Assembly (NCBI GenBank): GCA_003141695.1
Contig: PLNE01000063.1
Coordinates: forward strand, 1 to 50,868
Length of the DNA stretch: 50,868 nt
DNA from: Candidatus Dormiibacterota bacterium
Lineage (GTDB): Bacteria > Chloroflexota > Dormibacteria > Aeolococcales > Aeolococcaceae
Direction: 5' to 3'
This document shows, piece after piece, positions 1 to 7,297 of this stretch. The position numbers were made by a program, and so were the translations under genes. Position 1 is the first letter of the stretch. Each line of letters begins with the position of its first letter. The notes below the pieces were generated by a model. The model was not told the DNA's origin and searched no databases. It saw only the letters and a list, made by a program, of their open reading frames with translations.

Positions 1-599
1 AGGTAGTACTCGCCCTGGGCGTTGTCGGTGGAGAGGCGCTCGAGGGCGGGCCAGAGTTGCCTGCCCGAGAAGACATAGACGCCGGCGTTGCACTCGTCCG
101 GCACGGGGACACCATCGCCCTGAAGGTCGCGCTCCTCGACGATGCGCTGGACCCGGCCATCGCTGCCGCGAACCACCCGGCCGAGCCCGTGGACATCCCC
201 GGGGAGGACGGAGAGCAGCACGCAGGCGGCCCCGGTCGCCTCCTGTGTCCGGAGCAGGCCGACGATCGTCTCGACGCGGACCAGGGGGAGGTCGCCGTAG
301 AGCACCACAACGGGGCCATCGTCCCGCAGCTCAGGGGGAAGGCTGCGCAGGGCGTCCCCGGTCCCGCGCGGCGCGGGCTGGATGACCACCCGGGCGACCC
401 CCTGGACCGCCTCGTGGACGGCCGGCTGGTCGGGGCCGAGCACCACCACCGGGGGCGTGCCGGTGGCGGCTCGCGCCGCCTCGACGATGTGGAGGAGCAT
501 CGGCCTGCCGACGAGGGGATGGAGGACCTTGGGCCGGGCGCTCCTCATCCTGGTGCCCTGCCCTGCAGCGAGGATCACCGCGTGCGGTGCATCTGCCAT
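1..599 (-). CDS. glmU: Bifunctional UDP-GlcNAc pyrophosphorylase/GlcN-1-P acetyltransferase, N-terminal part (cut by window edge)
   Basis: The first ~199 residues of GlmU read off the minus strand. The start MADAPHAVILAAGQGTRM carries the nucleotidyltransferase signature L-A-A-G-x-G-T-R-M at about residues 10-18, followed by SARPKVLHPL, the YGDLPLV metal/nucleotide motif and ECNAGVYVF. This domain makes UDP-GlcNAc from GlcNAc-1-phosphate and UTP; the left-handed beta-helix acetyltransferase domain would lie beyond the window. The product feeds peptidoglycan synthesis in the cytoplasm. The ATG at 599 has no Shine-Dalgarno; a TATACT box sits 9 bases upstream, so the mRNA probably has almost no leader. 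A lone pyrophosphorylase cannot be excluded because the C-terminus is not visible. Confidence 0.93.
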   Translation of the reverse strand, partial: MADAPHAVILAAGQGTRMRSARPKVLHPLVGRPMLLHIVEAARAATGTPPVVVLGPDQPAVHEAVQGVARVVIQPAPRGTGDALRSLPPELRDDGPVVVLYGDLPLVRVETIVGLLRTQEATGAACVLLSVLPGDVHGLGRVVRGSDGRVQRIVEERDLQGDGVPVPDECNAGVYVFSGRQLWPALERLSTDNAQGEYY

Positions 600-1038
600 C
601 TGCGCCGGAGTATACGGGGTGCCCGCTCGGGCCTCGGGGGCGCCGGGCTCCAGGGGCCGGGCGGGCGTCCCCGCTCTCAGCGCCGGCGGGGAGACCGCGG
701 CCCCTGTATGATCCGGCCCGTGGCCGATCAGAGCGCCTCGGAGCGAGGCCCCGACCGCCGGCCCCGGGCGAGCCGGCTGGCGCGCCTGGACCGGCTCACC
801 GCGATCCGCCGGAGCTGCGGCTGCCGCCGTCCAGCGGCGGGCCGGCCCGGCTGCATGCGGCTGCGAATCCCCCGGGTCCACATCCAGGTCTGAGCCCGGG
901 AGCGCGCCCAGAGCCGCGGGAACTCCCGGGATCGGGTGCGGGGCCGGGTGCCCGCAAACGTGTCCAGAGCCCCGAACGAGCCTGCCAGAGGCAAATCCCC
1001 CACCGCCGCCGGGGGCTGGCTACGATCGCTGGTACCAC
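600..1038. other. Intergenic region between glmU and tRNA-Gln
   Basis: About 440 bases without a convincing gene. A short plus-strand frame (ATG 708 or GTG 720 to 893) encodes an Arg/Pro-rich peptide of about 60 residues after a TGTATGAT sequence, but its composition is what GC-rich DNA gives by chance. Longer frames on both strands here run across the tRNA or glmU and are rejected. Confidence 0.5.
609..614 (-). promoter_or_regulatory. -10 box of glmU
   Basis: TATACT on the minus strand, 9 bases before the glmU ATG. Transcription would begin about three bases upstream of the start codon. No convincing -35 was seen. Confidence 0.5.
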
Positions 1039-1113
1039 TGGGGAGTAGCCAAGTGGTAAGGCAGCGGACTTTGGATCCGCCATTCGAAGGTTCGAGTCCT
1101 TCCTCCCCAGCCA
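1039..1113 (+). tRNA. tRNA-Gln(TTG)
   Basis: A full cloverleaf: acceptor TGGGGAG (1039-1045) pairs with CTCCCCA (1103-1109). The anticodon loop CTTTGGA has anticodon TTG. The T arm contains GGTTCGAGTCC, the discriminator is G1110, and CCA is genomically encoded at 1111-1113. Confidence 0.96.
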
Positions 1114-1210
1114 CTCCACCCTCAAATCCAGCTCGGGCGCGTTGGGGAATCTTCGACTCCCCTCGACCCGGGATGGCTCCGGGACAACCCCCCCGGTCCG
1201 TCGTGCCATG

Positions 1211-1244
1211 GGTGCGCCGTTTCTCGTTGGTGCGCCTTTTCTCG
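1211..1244. repeat. Two-copy 18-bp tandem repeat
   Basis: GGTGCGCCGTTTCTCG at 1211-1226 and GGTGCGCCTTTTCTCG at 1229-1244 differ by one base, with a period of 18. It lies just downstream of uxuB, between the convergent tRNA-Gln and the uronate operon. No function can be assigned. Confidence 0.7.
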
Positions 1245-1254
1245 GCATCTGCAC

Positions 1255-2709
1255 TCAGCTGGCGACGGCCTCGATCTCCCGGCACGCCCCAGCCACCTGC
1301 CGGACGAGCGCGGCGTCCGAGCCGAGACCGGGCTCCAGGGCATCGAGCACGGCTCGCGCCGCGGGGCGCAGAGCGCCCCGAGCCAGGGGGACCAGTTCCG
1401 CCGCCCGCGGGTCGCTGATCTCCGCACCGGAGCCGCGAAGGTGGGCAAGCCAGGCGCCGACGATCCGCCCGGCCCCCGGGGGAGCCGGCGCTCCCGCCTC
1501 CCGGTATCGGTGGACGACAGGGATCACCCGCTGGACCAGCTTCTGCGATCCGTCCCGGGCGATGAGGCTCAGGGTGTGGGCGATCCGCCGGTTGCTGAAT
1601 CGCGCCAGCAACTCGGTTCGGTAGCTGGTCACCTCGTCGGCAGGGAGCCCGAGGATGGGGGTGACGTCGTCCCACCACCCCTCCAGCCATGCCCGGCAGC
1701 GGGGATCGAAGACGGCGGAGGCGACGGTCGCGTGGCCGAGGGCGGAGCCCGCGTAGGCGAGCAGGGAGTGGCCGCCGTTCAGGAGGCTCAGCTTCCGCTC
1801 CGCAAATGGCCTCAGGTCGCCCACGAAGCGGGCGCCGGCGCTCTCCCAGGCGGGCCGGCCGGCCGGGAAGTCACCGCAGAGCACCCACTCGCTGAAGGGC
1901 TCGGTCACCACGGCGCAGCGGTCCTCAAGGCCGGTGGCGCGCTCCGCGGAGACCCGGTCGTCAGCCGTCGTGGCCGGGGTGATGCGGTCCACCACCGTGG
2001 AGGCGAAGGAGACATTCACCGAGATCCAGCCGGCCAGCCCGTCATCGACCGCCTCGCACATCTCGAGGACTACGGTCCGGGTCGCGCCGCCGTTGCCCAT
2101 CAGGTTGTCGCAGGGGACGATCGTCATCGGTCCGCCGTGAGCGCGACGGCGGGCCGCGAGGCCGGCCACGAGGCGCCCCGGCATCGTCCGGACGGGAGGC
2201 GCGGAGAGGGCGCGCGCCCCGTGTCCGGGTTTCGAGTCGGAGCCCGCGGTGCGTCCGGTATCCGAGCCGGCGCCTGCCCCGCGCAAGCTCTCGATGTCGG
2301 CCGCGATCTCGGGATGTCCGACGTCGAGATGCCCGGCGGCATCCAGGTGGTACCCGGCCTCGGTGACCGTCAGTGTCACCAGCGCCACCTGCGGCGACGC
2401 GAAGTACTCGGCCCACGCCCCGACATCGTCACCATCGTGGGCGGCGCTGATGCTGGCGACCACCTCGATGCGGTCGCGCTCGGGGCCGCGCTCCACCAGC
2501 GTGTAGAGACCGTCCTGGGCATCCAACAGGTTCGCGGCCCCGGGGCTGCGCCCGGTGAAAGCAGCGATCCCCCACGGCTCCGGGTCGGTGGAATGCTCCG
2601 TGTACCAGGCCTGGTGCGAGCGATGGAACGCGCCCAAGCCGAGGTGCACGGCGCGGACCGGCCGAGGCTGGCCGGCCGACGGCCAGCTCCGGCGGCTCAG
2701 CCGGGTCAA
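1255..2709 (-). CDS. uxuB: Fructuronate reductase (mannitol dehydrogenase family)
   Basis: 484 residues of the polyol-specific long-chain dehydrogenase family. It carries the N-terminal signature VHLGLGAFHRSHQ (residues 21-33), PCDNLMGNGG, DRITP, EPFSEWV and the catalytic KLSLLNGGHS (K306, H314). The family reduces D-fructuronate to D-mannonate with NADH, or tagaturonate/fructose in relatives. UxaC next door and a mannonate dehydratase in the operon make fructuronate the likely substrate. The chosen start is TTG at 2709, which overlaps the uxaC stop as TTGA and implies translational coupling. A Gly/Arg-rich insert of about 40 residues precedes MTIVPCDN. It is the last gene of the operon. Confidence 0.88.
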   Translation of the reverse strand: MTRLSRRSWPSAGQPRPVRAVHLGLGAFHRSHQAWYTEHSTDPEPWGIAAFTGRSPGAANLLDAQDGLYTLVERGPERDRIEVVASISAAHDGDDVGAWAEYFASPQVALVTLTVTEAGYHLDAAGHLDVGHPEIAADIESLRGAGAGSDTGRTAGSDSKPGHGARALSAPPVRTMPGRLVAGLAARRRAHGGPMTIVPCDNLMGNGGATRTVVLEMCEAVDDGLAGWISVNVSFASTVVDRITPATTADDRVSAERATGLEDRCAVVTEPFSEWVLCGDFPAGRPAWESAGARFVGDLRPFAERKLSLLNGGHSLLAYAGSALGHATVASAVFDPRCRAWLEGWWDDVTPILGLPADEVTSYRTELLARFSNRRIAHTLSLIARDGSQKLVQRVIPVVHRYREAGAPAPPGAGRIVGAWLAHLRGSGAEISDPRAAELVPLARGALRPAARAVLDALEPGLGSDAALVRQVAGACREIEAVAS

Positions 2710-4121
2710 AAGCGGAAGACCTCGCGCGGGAGCCGGTGGGCGAGGTCCCTGGCCGTCTCCACCGCCTCCTCCTCGTCCAGCCGATGCTCGACCACCAGCC
2801 GGCTCAGGTAGGCGCAGTCGATGCGGCGTGCCGTGTCGTGGCGCACCGGGATGGAGCAGAAGGCCCGGGTGTCGTCGACGAATCCGCTCGTCTTGGCGAA
2901 GCCGGCGGTGTCGGTGACCGCCGCTCGGAAACGGAGCATCGCGTCCGGGGTGTCGAGGAACCACCAGGGAGCCCCGAGGTAGACCGACGGGTAGAAGCCG
3001 GCGAGCGGCGCCAGCTCCCGCGACCAGGTGGTCTCGTCGAGGGTGAAGAGGACGATCCGGAAGTTCGGGTGCGTCCCGTAGAGGTCGAGCAGGGGCTGCA
3101 GGCCACGGGTGAACTCGATCGCGACCGGAATGTCGGCCCCGATATCGGTGCCGAAGTCCCGCCAGGTCGGCGGGTGGTGGTTGCGGAGGACGCCCGGGTG
3201 CAGCTGCATGACCAGGCCGTCGTCGCAGGACATCCGGGCCATCTCGCAGAGCATGTGCTGCCGGAAGGCCCGCCGCTCCTCCGGAGTGGTCGTGCCCTTC
3301 AGTGCCCTCGCGAAGAGCCGCGCCGCCTCGGACGGCGCCAGGATGATGGTGCCGGCGTCGGGAGGGCCCTGGTCGGTCGCGGTGGCCCCGTGGGCCTTGA
3401 AGAAGGCCCGCCGCGCCTCCAGAGCCTCGACATAGCCGCTGTACATGGTGGTGTCGAGGCCGGCGACGCTGCCGAGCTCCTCGACGCGAGCGGTCCAGCC
3501 CGGCAGCGACGGATCGAGATAGGCGTCGGCGCGGAAGGTCGGCACCACCCTTCCCTTCCAGGAGGGGTCCTCCCGCAGGCTGCGGTGGGCAGAGAGGTCG
3601 CCGCAGGGATCGTCGGTGGTTGCCAGCACCTCCACTCCGAAGCGCTCGAAGAGCGCCCGTGGCCGGTACTCGGGGAGCGCGAAGCGCTCCATGAGGCGGT
3701 CGTAGATGAGGTCCGCGTCGGCGGCGGACGGGCGGATGGGGACGTCGAAGACCTGGGCCAGCTCGGCCTCGAGCCAGTAGCGGGACGGGGTGCCGCGGAA
3801 GGCGTCCCACCGCTCGCACAGCCGCCTCCAGGTCTGGCGGGGGTCGGCCACGCCGCCCTCCCCGTCGCGCCTCGGGATGCCCAGCTCGGAGAGGGGCACG
3901 CCGTGGGCGTGGAGCATCCGGGTCACGTAGTGATCCGGGGTGACGAACAGCGCCGCCGGATTGTCGAAGGGGCGGTCCATCTGAAGGAGCACCGGGTCCA
4001 CGTGCCCGTGCGGCGAGACGATCGGCAGTCCGCGCACCTCCTCGTAGAGCCGCCGGGCAACCGCTCGCCGGGCCGGTTCCGCCGGGAGCAGCCGATCCGC
4101 GTGGAGATCGATGCTGGCCAC
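2706..4121 (-). CDS. uxaC: Glucuronate (uronate) isomerase
   Basis: 471 residues, the usual UxaC length. The amidohydrolase-like metal motif VSPHGHVDP is at residues 35-43. Further family motifs are TTDDPCGDL, LFTLDETTWSRELAPLAG and PWWFLDTPDAM. It isomerises D-glucuronate to D-fructuronate (and galacturonate to tagaturonate) in the cytoplasm, the entry step of this operon. A strong Shine-Dalgarno (AGGGAGGAGC) precedes the ATG at 4121. The 3' end overlaps uxuB by four bases, and 36 bases separate it from kdgK upstream. Confidence 0.95.
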   Translation of the reverse strand: MASIDLHADRLLPAEPARRAVARRLYEEVRGLPIVSPHGHVDPVLLQMDRPFDNPAALFVTPDHYVTRMLHAHGVPLSELGIPRRDGEGGVADPRQTWRRLCERWDAFRGTPSRYWLEAELAQVFDVPIRPSAADADLIYDRLMERFALPEYRPRALFERFGVEVLATTDDPCGDLSAHRSLREDPSWKGRVVPTFRADAYLDPSLPGWTARVEELGSVAGLDTTMYSGYVEALEARRAFFKAHGATATDQGPPDAGTIILAPSEAARLFARALKGTTTPEERRAFRQHMLCEMARMSCDDGLVMQLHPGVLRNHHPPTWRDFGTDIGADIPVAIEFTRGLQPLLDLYGTHPNFRIVLFTLDETTWSRELAPLAGFYPSVYLGAPWWFLDTPDAMLRFRAAVTDTAGFAKTSGFVDDTRAFCSIPVRHDTARRIDCAYLSRLVVEHRLDEEEAVETARDLAHRLPREVFRF

Positions 4122-4157
4122 AGAAGCTCCTCCCTGGATGGCGGGGGTTCCCGCCCC

Positions 4158-5240
4158 CTATCGCTGGATCCGCGCGGCGCCCCCCGCCGCGACGGCGCGC
4201 ACCTGGGCGAGCGTCGCCATCGTGGTATCGCCCGGGTACCCGGTGACGAGCGCGCCGTGCGCCCAGCCGAGCCGCAGCGCCTGCTCGGGCGGCTCCCCCG
4301 TGAGCAGGCCGTAGACAAAGCCGGCCGCGAAGCCGTCGCCGCCGCCCACCCGGTCATAGACGTCCAGCTCGCGGCTGGGCGCGACGACGGTCTCGCCTCC
4401 GATCATGGCCACGGCGCTCCAGATGTGACGATTCGCGGAGCGGACATCACGCAGAGTGGTCGCCATGACCGCCAGGTTCGGGTAGCGCTCGCGGACCCGC
4501 TCCATCAAGCCCACGAAGCCCCCCGCCTCCAGGCTCCCCCCGACTCCGGGCTCGGGGCCGGAGATGCCGAGCGCCTGCTGGACGTCCTCCTCGTTGCCGA
4601 GCAGCACGTCCACGTTCTCCACGATCCGTCCGATCACCGACTGCGCCTCCGGCTGCCCTCCGCGGGTGGCCCAGAGCTTCTCCCGGTAGTTGAGATCGAA
4701 GGAGACCACGGCGCCAGCCGCCTTGGCGGCGCGCATCCCCTCGACGATCAGCGCGCTCGTCGACTCCGAGAGTGCGGCGAAGAGCCCGCCGGAGTGAAAC
4801 CAGCGCACCCCCTGGCCGAAGATCTCGTCCCAGTCGAAGTCGCCGGGCCCGAGGCGGGCCGCGGCCTCCCCCGCCCGGTTGTAGAAGACGACGGGTGGGC
4901 GGATGCCGAAGCCGCGATCGCTGTATACGGTGGCGATGTTGGGACCGCGCACCCCGTCGTGGGGCGACCAGCGGTAGATGCCCCGGACGCCCATCGCGCG
5001 GACCCGTTCGGCGACGAGCTGGCCGATCGGATAGTCGACGCAGGCGGAGGCGACCGCGGTCCGCAGGCCGAAGCAGCTGGCCAGGTTGGCGGCCACGTTG
5101 TACTCCGCCCCGCTCACATGGATGCGGCACTCGGTCGCCTTCTGGAAGGGGACGTCACCGGGATCCAGGCGGATCACCAGCGCCCCGAGCGAGACGAAGT
5201 CCAGCGCTCCGGTTGGCGGAATCCTCAGCTCGGGCGTCAC
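4158..5240 (-). CDS. kdgK: 2-keto-3-deoxygluconate kinase (PfkB family)
   Basis: 360 residues of the ribokinase/PfkB fold. The C-terminal signature [16 protein letters not shown] has catalytic base D302; the N-terminal glycine motif region is [12 protein letters not shown]. It is expected to phosphorylate KDG to KDPG with ATP, the step after ManD. PfkB specificity cannot be read from motifs alone; the assignment rests on position between a mannonate dehydratase and uxaC. The start is GTG at 5240, overlapping the manD stop as GTGA, so it is translationally coupled. No KDPG aldolase lies in the window. Confidence 0.85.
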   Translation of the reverse strand: MTPELRIPPTGALDFVSLGALVIRLDPGDVPFQKATECRIHVSGAEYNVAANLASCFGLRTAVASACVDYPIGQLVAERVRAMGVRGIYRWSPHDGVRGPNIATVYSDRGFGIRPPVVFYNRAGEAAARLGPGDFDWDEIFGQGVRWFHSGGLFAALSESTSALIVEGMRAAKAAGAVVSFDLNYREKLWATRGGQPEAQSVIGRIVENVDVLLGNEEDVQQALGISGPEPGVGGSLEAGGFVGLMERVRERYPNLAVMATTLRDVRSANRHIWSAVAMIGGETVVAPSRELDVYDRVGGGDGFAAGFVYGLLTGEPPEQALRLGWAHGALVTGYPGDTTMATLAQVRAVAAGGAARIQR

Positions 5241-6457
5241 CAGCTGTGCACCGTCCCGTCGACCAGGCGGTTGGTCGGCAGGTAGGCGCGCTGGTACGGG
5301 TACCGCGCCGCCAGATCCTCATCGATGTCGACCCCGAGGCCGGGCTCCTCGCCGGGATGCAGGTAGCCGTCCGCGAAGCGGTAGGAGTGCGGGAAGACCT
5401 CGTCGGTCTCCGCGGAGTGCCGCATGTACTCCTGGATGCCGAAGTTGGGGATGGAGACGTCGAGGTGAAGGGCGGCGGAGAGGCAGACGGGGGAGAGATC
5501 GTTGGCCCCGTGGGAGCCGCTGCGGACGTGGTAGAGCTCGGCGAGCTGGAAGATGCGGCGGAGGTGGGTGATCCCGCCGGCGTGAACGACGTCGGCGCGG
5601 ATGTAGTCGATGAGCTGCTCGGTGATGAGCTGCTGGCAATCCCAGATGGAGTTGAAGACCTCCCCCACCGCGAGCGGCGTCGTCGTGTGCTGCCGGATGA
5701 TCCGGAACCCCTCCTGGAGCTCCGCCGGCACCAGGTCCTCGAGCCAGAAGAGCTGGTACTCCTCGACCCGTCGCGCGAGCCGGGCGGCCTCGATCGGGGT
5801 CAGCCGGTGGTGGGCATCGTGGAGGAGCGCGAAGTCGAACCCGAACCGCTCCCGTACCGCCTCGAAGAGGGCGGGGATCTGATGCAGGTAGCGAGCCGAC
5901 GACCACTCGGACATCTCGGCGGTGGCGGCGGCAGCGGGCACGTAGCCGGACTCGTGATGGGCGGTGTCGGCGCTCACCCCATAGATGGAGCCGATCCCCT
6001 GGATGCCCACCTGCACGCGGACCGCGCGATAGCCGAGGTCCAGGAAGCGAGCGACCTCGTCGAGCACCTGGGGCACGGTCTCGCCGTTGGCATGCCCGTA
6101 GACGGTGACGCCATCGCGGCTCCGACCGCCCAGCAACTGGTACACCGGCAGGCCGGCGACCTTGCCCTTGATGTCCCAGAGCGCGGTGTCGACGGCCGCG
6201 ATCGCAGTCATGGTGACCGGTCCCCGGCGCCAGTAGCCGCCCTTGTAGAGGAACTGCCAGGTGTCCTCGATGCGAGAGGAGTCCCGCCCGAGGAGCAGGG
6301 GGCAGACGTGATCGGTGAGGTAGCTGGCAACCGCGAGCTCACGGCCGTTGAGAGTGGCGTCGCCCACCCCCGTGACGCCCTCATCGGTGGTGAGCTTGAG
6401 GGTTACGAAGTTGCGCCCCGGACAGGTGATGATCACCTTGGCGTCGATGATCTTCAA
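5237..6457 (-). CDS. manD: D-mannonate dehydratase, enolase superfamily
   Basis: 406 residues, close to characterised ManD enzymes. The N-terminus [20 protein letters not shown] is characteristic. Likely catalytic and metal residues are in the expected places: R147 and Y159 in the capping segment, D214 and H216 in [10 protein letters not shown]240 in WLEDLVP, E266 in VGEVFNS, H316 in [10 protein letters not shown]. It dehydrates D-mannonate to 2-keto-3-deoxygluconate and replaces the unrelated UxuA. Some ManD-subgroup members prefer gluconate or are slow, but uxaC, uxuB and kdgK beside it argue for mannonate. The start is TTG at 6457 after a good Shine-Dalgarno (GGAGGTGAG). It is the first gene of the operon. 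Confidence 0.93.
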   Translation of the reverse strand: MKIIDAKVIITCPGRNFVTLKLTTDEGVTGVGDATLNGRELAVASYLTDHVCPLLLGRDSSRIEDTWQFLYKGGYWRRGPVTMTAIAAVDTALWDIKGKVAGLPVYQLLGGRSRDGVTVYGHANGETVPQVLDEVARFLDLGYRAVRVQVGIQGIGSIYGVSADTAHHESGYVPAAAATAEMSEWSSARYLHQIPALFEAVRERFGFDFALLHDAHHRLTPIEAARLARRVEEYQLFWLEDLVPAELQEGFRIIRQHTTTPLAVGEVFNSIWDCQQLITEQLIDYIRADVVHAGGITHLRRIFQLAELYHVRSGSHGANDLSPVCLSAALHLDVSIPNFGIQEYMRHSAETDEVFPHSYRFADGYLHPGEEPGLGVDIDEDLAARYPYQRAYLPTNRLVDGTVHSW

Positions 6458-6492
6458 GCTCTCACCTCCGATACGGCATGTCTCCAGGCCGA

Positions 6493-6509
6493 CCCATCAT
6501 AGGGATGGG
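6493..6509 (-). promoter_or_regulatory. Candidate operator/promoter of the uronate operon
   Basis: CCCATC-ATAGG-GATGGG is a perfect 6-bp inverted repeat with a 5-base spacer, 36 bases upstream of manD. On the minus strand it contains TATGAT (6501-6496), which could be a -10 box, so a repressor bound here would block initiation. No matching regulator gene adjoins it. The assignment is inferential. Confidence 0.4.
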
Positions 6510-6517
6510 CACCAGGG

Positions 6518-7186
6518 TCAGAGGGGCGGGCCTCCCGGGTAACCCGCCAAGGTTCCGGGAAACGCAGCCTCGGCCCGGGCTTCCAGGCGAGCGGCGTACC
6601 GGCGCAGCAGGAGGACACCGGCCAGCCCCGCCGCCACCGCCAGCGCGGCGAAGCCGACCGCGAGCCACCCGCTGAGGCTGAGAAGCGTGCTCCCGGCCGC
6701 GTACGCCGCGAGCCCGTAGCCGGTGGCCCAGACGGCGCTGCCGGCCGCGTTGAAGGCCAGGAAGGAGACGGGCGACATCCGGCCGGCGCCGGCCAGCAGC
6801 CCGGCGAAGCTGCGCAGGACGGGGACGAACCGGCCGAGGAAGACGACCCGGCCGCCGTCGCGCTGGAAGAGGTAGTGGGTCACCTTGACCTGGGGCTGGG
6901 CGAGGCCGACCCGCGCGCCGTAGCGCACCAGGAGGCGGTATCCGCCCCACCACCCGATCGCGTAGCCGAGGCTGCCCCCGACGATGGGACCGGCGGCGCC
7001 CGCCGCGATGACCCCGCCGATGGCCAGGTGGAGCTTGGAAGCGAGGGCAGCAGCCGTGAGCAGCGCCGTCTCGCCGGGAAGGAACGGCACGCAGAGGCTC
7101 TCGAGCCCGGCGAGCAGGAACACCGCCAGGTAGCCCCAATGCTGGACGAATCCCGACGCGAAACCGGTCAGCGAGGCCAACAGCAC
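6518..7186 (-). CDS. DedA-family membrane protein
   Basis: 222 residues with about five hydrophobic segments. It has the DedA signatures ESLCVPFLPGE (residues 29-39, with the membrane-embedded acidic residue) and LGRFVPVLRSFAG (R119, P122, R125). The family comprises inner-membrane transporters that recycle polyprenyl-phosphate or phospholipids; which substrate this one moves cannot be said. The start is GTG at 7186 with no Shine-Dalgarno but a CATTGT box six bases upstream, fitting a leaderless mRNA. It is probably transcribed separately from the uronate operon, which starts 60 bases downstream. Confidence 0.88.
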   Translation of the reverse strand: MLLASLTGFASGFVQHWGYLAVFLLAGLESLCVPFLPGETALLTAAALASKLHLAIGGVIAAGAAGPIVGGSLGYAIGWWGGYRLLVRYGARVGLAQPQVKVTHYLFQRDGGRVVFLGRFVPVLRSFAGLLAGAGRMSPVSFLAFNAAGSAVWATGYGLAAYAAGSTLLSLSGWLAVGFAALAVAAGLAGVLLLRRYAARLEARAEAAFPGTLAGYPGGPPL

Positions 7187-7192
7187 AGCCGG

Positions 7193-7198
7193 ACAATG
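7193..7198 (-). promoter_or_regulatory. -10 box of the DedA gene (leaderless type)
   Basis: CATTGT on the minus strand with exactly six bases to the GTG start at 7186. Same geometry as the boxes at 24997, 28719 and 32265. Confidence 0.4.
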
Positions 7199-7297
7199 AT
7201 GCGTGGGCCGGGGCCCCCGAAGTGCGGCGGTGTGGAAGGTCCTATCCGCTTCCCGAGGCGCTGGAGGCTCCCGTCAGCCCCCCGTCGCCCCCGCTCC

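Noticed and set aside
728-1690. 320-residue minus-strand ORF across tRNA-Gln and the uxuB 3' end
   Set aside because: It runs through a tRNA gene and a real gene in another frame; low-complexity Arg/Gly/Pro composition marks it as a GC artefact.
2736-5285. 849-residue plus-strand ORF
   Set aside because: It is antisense to uxaC and kdgK, whose motifs are unambiguous; long antisense frames are expected at this GC content.
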